25,945 nucleotides of DNA from an uncultured Clostridia bacterium (GTDB lineage: Bacteria; Bacillota; Clostridia; Peptostreptococcales; Anaerovoracaceae). This document shows positions 22,909 through 25,945 of this stretch, piece after piece (position 1 is the stretch's first letter; each line of letters starts with the position of its first letter). Position numbers and translations under genes: made by a program. The notes beneath the pieces are model-generated. The model did not search any database, had not been told where the DNA came from, and saw only the letters and a list, made by a program, of their open reading frames with translations. The stretch lies in contig CALLHZ010000011.1 in assembly GCA_938009115.1 (NCBI GenBank), positions 1 through 25,945 on the forward strand. Reading direction: 5' to 3'.

Positions 22909-23919
22909 ATGAAAAAAGTAATCAGTATTTTATTGGTTCTTGCAATGGTTTTCGCACTTGCAGGCTGCGGCGGCGGTGGGACAGATGTGGAAGAGCCGGC
23001 TAAGAAAGTCGTCATGATCACAGACACCGGCGGCCTTGGAGACGAATCGTTCAATGACATGGCTTATGCAGGCATCCTGCAGGCGGCCGAAGAATTCGGG
23101 ATCGAATACAGTGTCCTGGAATCTGCAACAGCAGACGATTATGCGCCCAACGTAGCCGCGTCTGTGGAAGAAGGCGCCGATCTGGTCATCTGCGTAGGCT
23201 TCCTGCTGACCAGCGTTGTTGCCGAGTCGGCTGCACAGTATCCGGATCAGCAGTTTGTCGTCATCGACGGAACCGTTGATGCGCCCAACGTGGCTGGATT
23301 GACCTTCAGCGAAGAAGAAGGTTCCTTCCTGGTTGGTCTGGCAGCAGGCCTCACCACTGCAAGCGACAAGGTCGGATTCATCGGCGGAATGCAGTTCCCG
23401 CTGATCGAAAAGTTCCAGTACGGATATCAGGCAGGCGTCAAGGCTGTCAATCCGGATGCGGAAGTTTTCGTCGCTTACACCCAGTCCTTCGATGACTCTG
23501 CAGCAGGAAAAGAAAATGCACTTGCCCAGTACAATCAGGGCGCAGACGTTATTTATCACGCAGCCGGCGGTTGCGGCATCGGTCTGATCCAGGCTGCGCA
23601 GGAGCAAAATTTCTGGGCGATCGGCGTGGATCAGGATCAGTCGGCACTGGCTCCTGAAAACGTTCTTTGCTCCATGCTCAAGAGAGTGGATGTAGCCGTA
23701 TACGAAGCCATCAAATTGATGGTGGAAGGCAACTTCACCGGTGAGAATATCAACTATGCCCTTAACGTTTCGGGTGTTGATATCAGCGACAAGGCCGGCA
23801 ATGTGCCCGCGGAAGTCATGGAACAGGTCGAGGCCTGGAAGGCCAAGATCGTGGCCGGAGAATTCGTCGTTCCTTACGACGCCGCCACATTCGAAGCATT
23901 CGAAGTTCCGGAAATGTAG
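22909..23919 (+). CDS. BMP-family nucleoside-binding lipoprotein (PnrA/NupN-like)
   Basis: The extracellular substrate-binding subunit of a nucleoside ABC importer, 336 residues. The signal peptide ends in the lipobox L17-AG-C20, so the mature protein is lipid-anchored at C20, followed by a Gly-rich linker. Family signatures are DTGGLGDESFND (conserved purine-site segment), TFSEEEGSFLVGLAAGL, GGMQFPLIEKFQYGYQAG and HAAGGCGIG. BMP/PnrA proteins bind purine nucleosides such as inosine and guanosine, while some relatives have wider range. The start ATG 22909 has an excellent AGGAGGAG ribosome site. The ATPase and permease genes follow in the same direction, separated by a 141-base gap containing two hairpins. 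Confidence 0.94.
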   Translation: MKKVISILLVLAMVFALAGCGGGGTDVEEPAKKVVMITDTGGLGDESFNDMAYAGILQAAEEFGIEYSVLESATADDYAPNVAASVEEGADLVICVGFLLTSVVAESAAQYPDQQFVVIDGTVDAPNVAGLTFSEEEGSFLVGLAAGLTTASDKVGFIGGMQFPLIEKFQYGYQAGVKAVNPDAEVFVAYTQSFDDSAAGKENALAQYNQGADVIYHAAGGCGIGLIQAAQEQNFWAIGVDQDQSALAPENVLCSMLKRVDVAVYEAIKLMVEGNFTGENINYALNVSGVDISDKAGNVPAEVMEQVEAWKAKIVAGEFVVPYDAATFEAFEVPEM

Positions 23920-23927
23920 TACAAAGC

Positions 23928-23953
23928 GCGAGGCCGGCTTTTGCCGGCCTCGC
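23928..23953 (+). other. Stable intercistronic hairpin after the lipoprotein gene
   Basis: GCGAGGCCGGC (23928-23938) pairs with GCCGGCCTCGC (23943-23953) over 11 bp with a TTTT loop. No T tract follows (CCCTGCAT instead), so it is more likely an mRNA 3'-end protector, keeping the lipoprotein message abundant, than a full terminator. Confidence 0.7.
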
Positions 23954-23982
23954 CCCTGCATAATGCAAGACGCAGGGAATCG

Positions 23983-24028
23983 AAGGATTAAGACTGTTTA
24001 TGAAAGTCATAGATAGGCTTAATCTTTT
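23983..24028 (+). promoter_or_regulatory. Long-loop stem ending in TTTT before the ATPase gene
   Basis: AAGGATTAAG (23983-23992) pairs with CTTAATCTTT (24018-24027) over 10 bp with one G-U pair; the 25-base loop can form a small inner stem. It ends in T-rich sequence 33 bases before the ATPase start. It could be a weak attenuator or a protein-binding leader element. A 6-bp CCCTGC/GCAGGG stem (23954-23977) lies between it and the preceding hairpin. Confidence 0.4.
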
Positions 24029-24060
24029 GATTTATAACATGAGGAAGGTAGGGTAGACGC

Positions 24061-25590
24061 TTGTCCAAAGTTGTTGAAATGAAAGGGATCACAAAAGTCT
24101 TTCCCGGCACCGTTGCCAATGACCATGTGGATTTTGACCTGGAGAGGGGGGAGATCCATGTGCTCCTTGGAGAAAACGGCGCCGGCAAGACCACGCTGAT
24201 GAACATTCTGTACGGGCTGTATCAGCAGACCTCCGGCGATATTTACATCAATGGCCAGAAGCAGGACATACGGGGGCCGAATTCGGCCATCGCTTTGGGA
24301 ATCGGTATGGTGCATCAGCACTTTATGCTGGTGGAGAACTTTACGGTTGCCGAAAACATCGTGCTGGGCAATGAGCCGAAGAAGGGACTGTCCCTGGACA
24401 TGGACGCAGCCAAGGCTTCTGTCCGGGAAGTGTCGGACCGGTTCGGCCTGGAAGTGGATCCGGAGGCCCGCATTGAAGACATATCCGTAGGACTTTCTCA
24501 ACGGGTGGAGATCCTGAAGGCCCTTCACCGGGGCGCGGAAATACTGATATTGGATGAACCTACCGCTGTGCTGACGCCCCAGGAGATCGACGACCTGGGC
24601 GAGATCCTCAAAAATCTGACGCAGGAAGGAAAGTCCATCATCCTGATCACGCACAAGCTCAAAGAGGTGCTGGGCATGTCCGACCGGGTCACGATCCTGC
24701 GCCGGGGCAAGGTGATCGGAACCGTCAAGACATCGGAAACCACGGCGGATGAATTGGCGGAAATGATGGTCGGCCGCCAGGTCAATCTTACATCGGATAA
24801 AACAGAAAAAAAACCGGGGAATGTTATTCTGAGCGTAGAGCATCTGACTGTCCGGGATCATCGCAACCTTGCGGCAGTCAAGGATATCAGCTTCGAAGTC
24901 CGGGAGGGCGAGATCCTGGCGATCGCCGGCGTGGACGGAAACGGCCAGAAAGAGCTGGTCGAAGCGCTTACGGGCTTGGCGGCGACAGAAAGCGGGAAGG
25001 TGACCCTTTGCGGAAAGGACATCACCGGGGCTAAACCCCGGGAAGTGATCGAATCCGGCACGGGGCACATTCCTCAGGACCGGCAGAAGCGAGGTTTGAT
25101 CCTGCAAAGCAGTTTGGCCGAAAATTTGATCCTGGGCTATCACTATCAGCCGCCTTTTGCTAAAAACGGCCGCATGGATCAGAGTAAAATCATCGAGCAC
25201 GGCAAGGAGCTTATCCGTGAGTTTGACATACGGACTCCCGGGCATGAAATTTCTGCCGGTTCTCTCTCCGGCGGAAACCAGCAAAAGGTCATCATCGCCA
25301 GAGAATTTTACAAGGACCCGGCATTGCTGATCGCAGCCCAGCCGACCAGAGGCCTGGACGTGGGCGCCATAGAATTCGTCCATATGCGCCTGCTGGAACA
25401 GCGGGACAACAATAAGGCTGTCCTTTTGATTTCTTTGGAGCTGGATGAGATCATGAACCTGGCTGACCGGATCGCCGTGATCTATCAGGGGCAGATCGTC
25501 GGCATTCTGGGCGCCGCCGAGGCTACGGAGCGCAAGCTGGGACTTATGATGGCTGGTGGCGCGGCAACGGATAAAGGAGAAGTCTCATGA
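24061..25590 (+). CDS. Nucleoside ABC importer, double ATP-binding subunit (NupO/YufO-like)
   Basis: The cytoplasmic motor of a BMP-type nucleoside importer, 509 residues with two fused nucleotide-binding domains. NBD1 is complete: Walker A GENGAGKTT, signature GLSQRVEI and Walker B LILDEPTAVLTPQE. NBD2 has Walker A GVDGNGQKE (the lysine position is Gln), a normal LSGGNQQKV signature, and Walker B IAAQPTRGLD with Gln in place of the catalytic Glu; this is usual for the YufO/RbsA-like class, so only one site is expected to hydrolyse ATP. The start is TTG 24061, with AGGAAGG and GGGT upstream and no better ATG, giving SKVVEMKGITKVFPG at the N-terminus. Its stop overlaps the permease start (ATGA). 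Confidence 0.93.
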   Translation: MSKVVEMKGITKVFPGTVANDHVDFDLERGEIHVLLGENGAGKTTLMNILYGLYQQTSGDIYINGQKQDIRGPNSAIALGIGMVHQHFMLVENFTVAENIVLGNEPKKGLSLDMDAAKASVREVSDRFGLEVDPEARIEDISVGLSQRVEILKALHRGAEILILDEPTAVLTPQEIDDLGEILKNLTQEGKSIILITHKLKEVLGMSDRVTILRRGKVIGTVKTSETTADELAEMMVGRQVNLTSDKTEKKPGNVILSVEHLTVRDHRNLAAVKDISFEVREGEILAIAGVDGNGQKELVEALTGLAATESGKVTLCGKDITGAKPREVIESGTGHIPQDRQKRGLILQSSLAENLILGYHYQPPFAKNGRMDQSKIIEHGKELIREFDIRTPGHEISAGSLSGGNQQKVIIAREFYKDPALLIAAQPTRGLDVGAIEFVHMRLLEQRDNNKAVLLISLELDEIMNLADRIAVIYQGQIVGILGAAEATERKLGLMMAGGAATDKGEVS

Positions 25591-25945
25591 AAGATAAACT
25601 CAGGTATGTATGGAGCATGACCAGGCTTCCGATCATCGCCATCGCATTTGGCTTTATCGTAGGTGCCATCTGCATTGCCGTCACGGGCAACAATCCGCTG
25701 GTCGCATATATGGCTTTGTTCAAAGGGTCCTTGGGCAGCATCCCCAGCATAGGCGAAACGATGTACAAGGTGACGCCGATCCTGTTCACAGGTCTGGCCG
25801 CCGCTATCAGCTTTCGCTGCGGGCTGTTCAATATCGGCGCTGAAGGCCAGTATGTGGTGGCTACTGTGACGGCGGTGGCTGTCGCCTGGTTTGGGCAAGG
25901 GCTTCCCCGGCTGATCCTGCTTCCGTTGATTCTGATCGCAGGATT
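25587..25945 (+). CDS. Nucleoside ABC importer, permease subunit (3' end outside window)
   Basis: The first ~119 residues of a BPD_transp_2 permease, the membrane channel of the nucleoside importer (NupP/YufP-like). Visible features are a short basic N-terminus, a first membrane helix (about residues 15-35), NPLVAYMALFKGSLGS, and the family signature FRCGLFNIGAEGQYVVA, then the start of further helices at the right edge. The ATG at 25587 overlaps the ATPase stop as ATGA, and AAAGGAGA precedes it. A second permease gene would be expected just outside the window, as these importers usually have two different membrane subunits. Confidence 0.93.
   Translation, partial: MKDKLRYVWSMTRLPIIAIAFGFIVGAICIAVTGNNPLVAYMALFKGSLGSIPSIGETMYKVTPILFTGLAAAISFRCGLFNIGAEGQYVVATVTAVAVAWFGQGLPRLILLPLILIAG

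Noticed and set aside
24019..25383. 454-residue open frame on the minus strand opposite the nucleoside ATPase
   Set aside because: No recognisable motif, no ribosome site, and it mirrors codon bias of a certain gene on the other strand. The same applies to 5439-6512, 20591-21751 and 22930-23961.

Overview
The window comes from the chromosome of an anaerobic, Gram-positive-type (Firmicutes/Clostridia-like) bacterium. The evidence is the smc-ftsY neighbourhood, a class A PBP with a long acidic tail, a copper-amine-oxidase-like/AMIN/Amidase_3 cell-wall hydrolase, a BMP-lipoprotein nucleoside importer, an oxygen-sensitive glycyl radical enzyme, strong AGGAGG-like ribosome sites, and several TTG/GTG starts. 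A mid-GC clostridial lineage (Anaerovoracaceae/Eubacteriales family XIII-like) is my guess only. Genes are tightly packed and almost all on the + strand. There is no IS element, prophage, CRISPR array or gap above 300 bases.

Region 1 (1-10.9 kb) is a housekeeping run: the 3' part of smc, ftsY, a large penicillin-binding protein, a TTG-started YkuE-like metallophosphoesterase, comEC, holA and a DMT-family exporter. Most of these genes overlap or abut. Region 2 (10.9-14.8 kb) holds rlmN, then a new promoter driving a small P-loop protein of unknown function and a CoA-type Nudix hydrolase, then an ABC-F ATPase that ends in a very strong terminator.

Region 3 (14.8-17.9 kb) has a divergent pair: an ATC-hydrolase-family gene on the - strand, and on the + strand a two-gene (split) chromate-type transporter followed by a solitary beta-class DNA methyltransferase. 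The divergent control region carries a perfect dyad inside the spacer of the minus-strand promoter. Region 4 (17.9-18.1 kb) is a self-contained tRNA-Val(GAC) unit with promoter, tRNA and terminator. The tRNA appears to have C instead of the near-universal U at position 33.

Region 5 (18.1-22.8 kb) is a likely operon of secreted amidase, split LysO-type exporter, YjjI-family glycyl radical enzyme and YjjW activase. Region 6 (22.8 kb to the end) is a BMP/PnrA-type nucleoside ABC importer: lipoprotein, double-NBD ATPase and the start of the first permease, with stable intercistronic hairpins after the lipoprotein gene.

The best candidate for undescribed biology is the YjjI/YjjW pair. Its substrate is not established as far as I know; here it sits between a LysO exporter and a nucleoside importer, while in E. 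coli the same pair sits beside the deoCABD deoxynucleoside genes. Also notable are the C33 tRNA-Val, a terminator-like hairpin inside the start of yjjW, and the one-sided loss of catalytic residues in the ABC-F protein.
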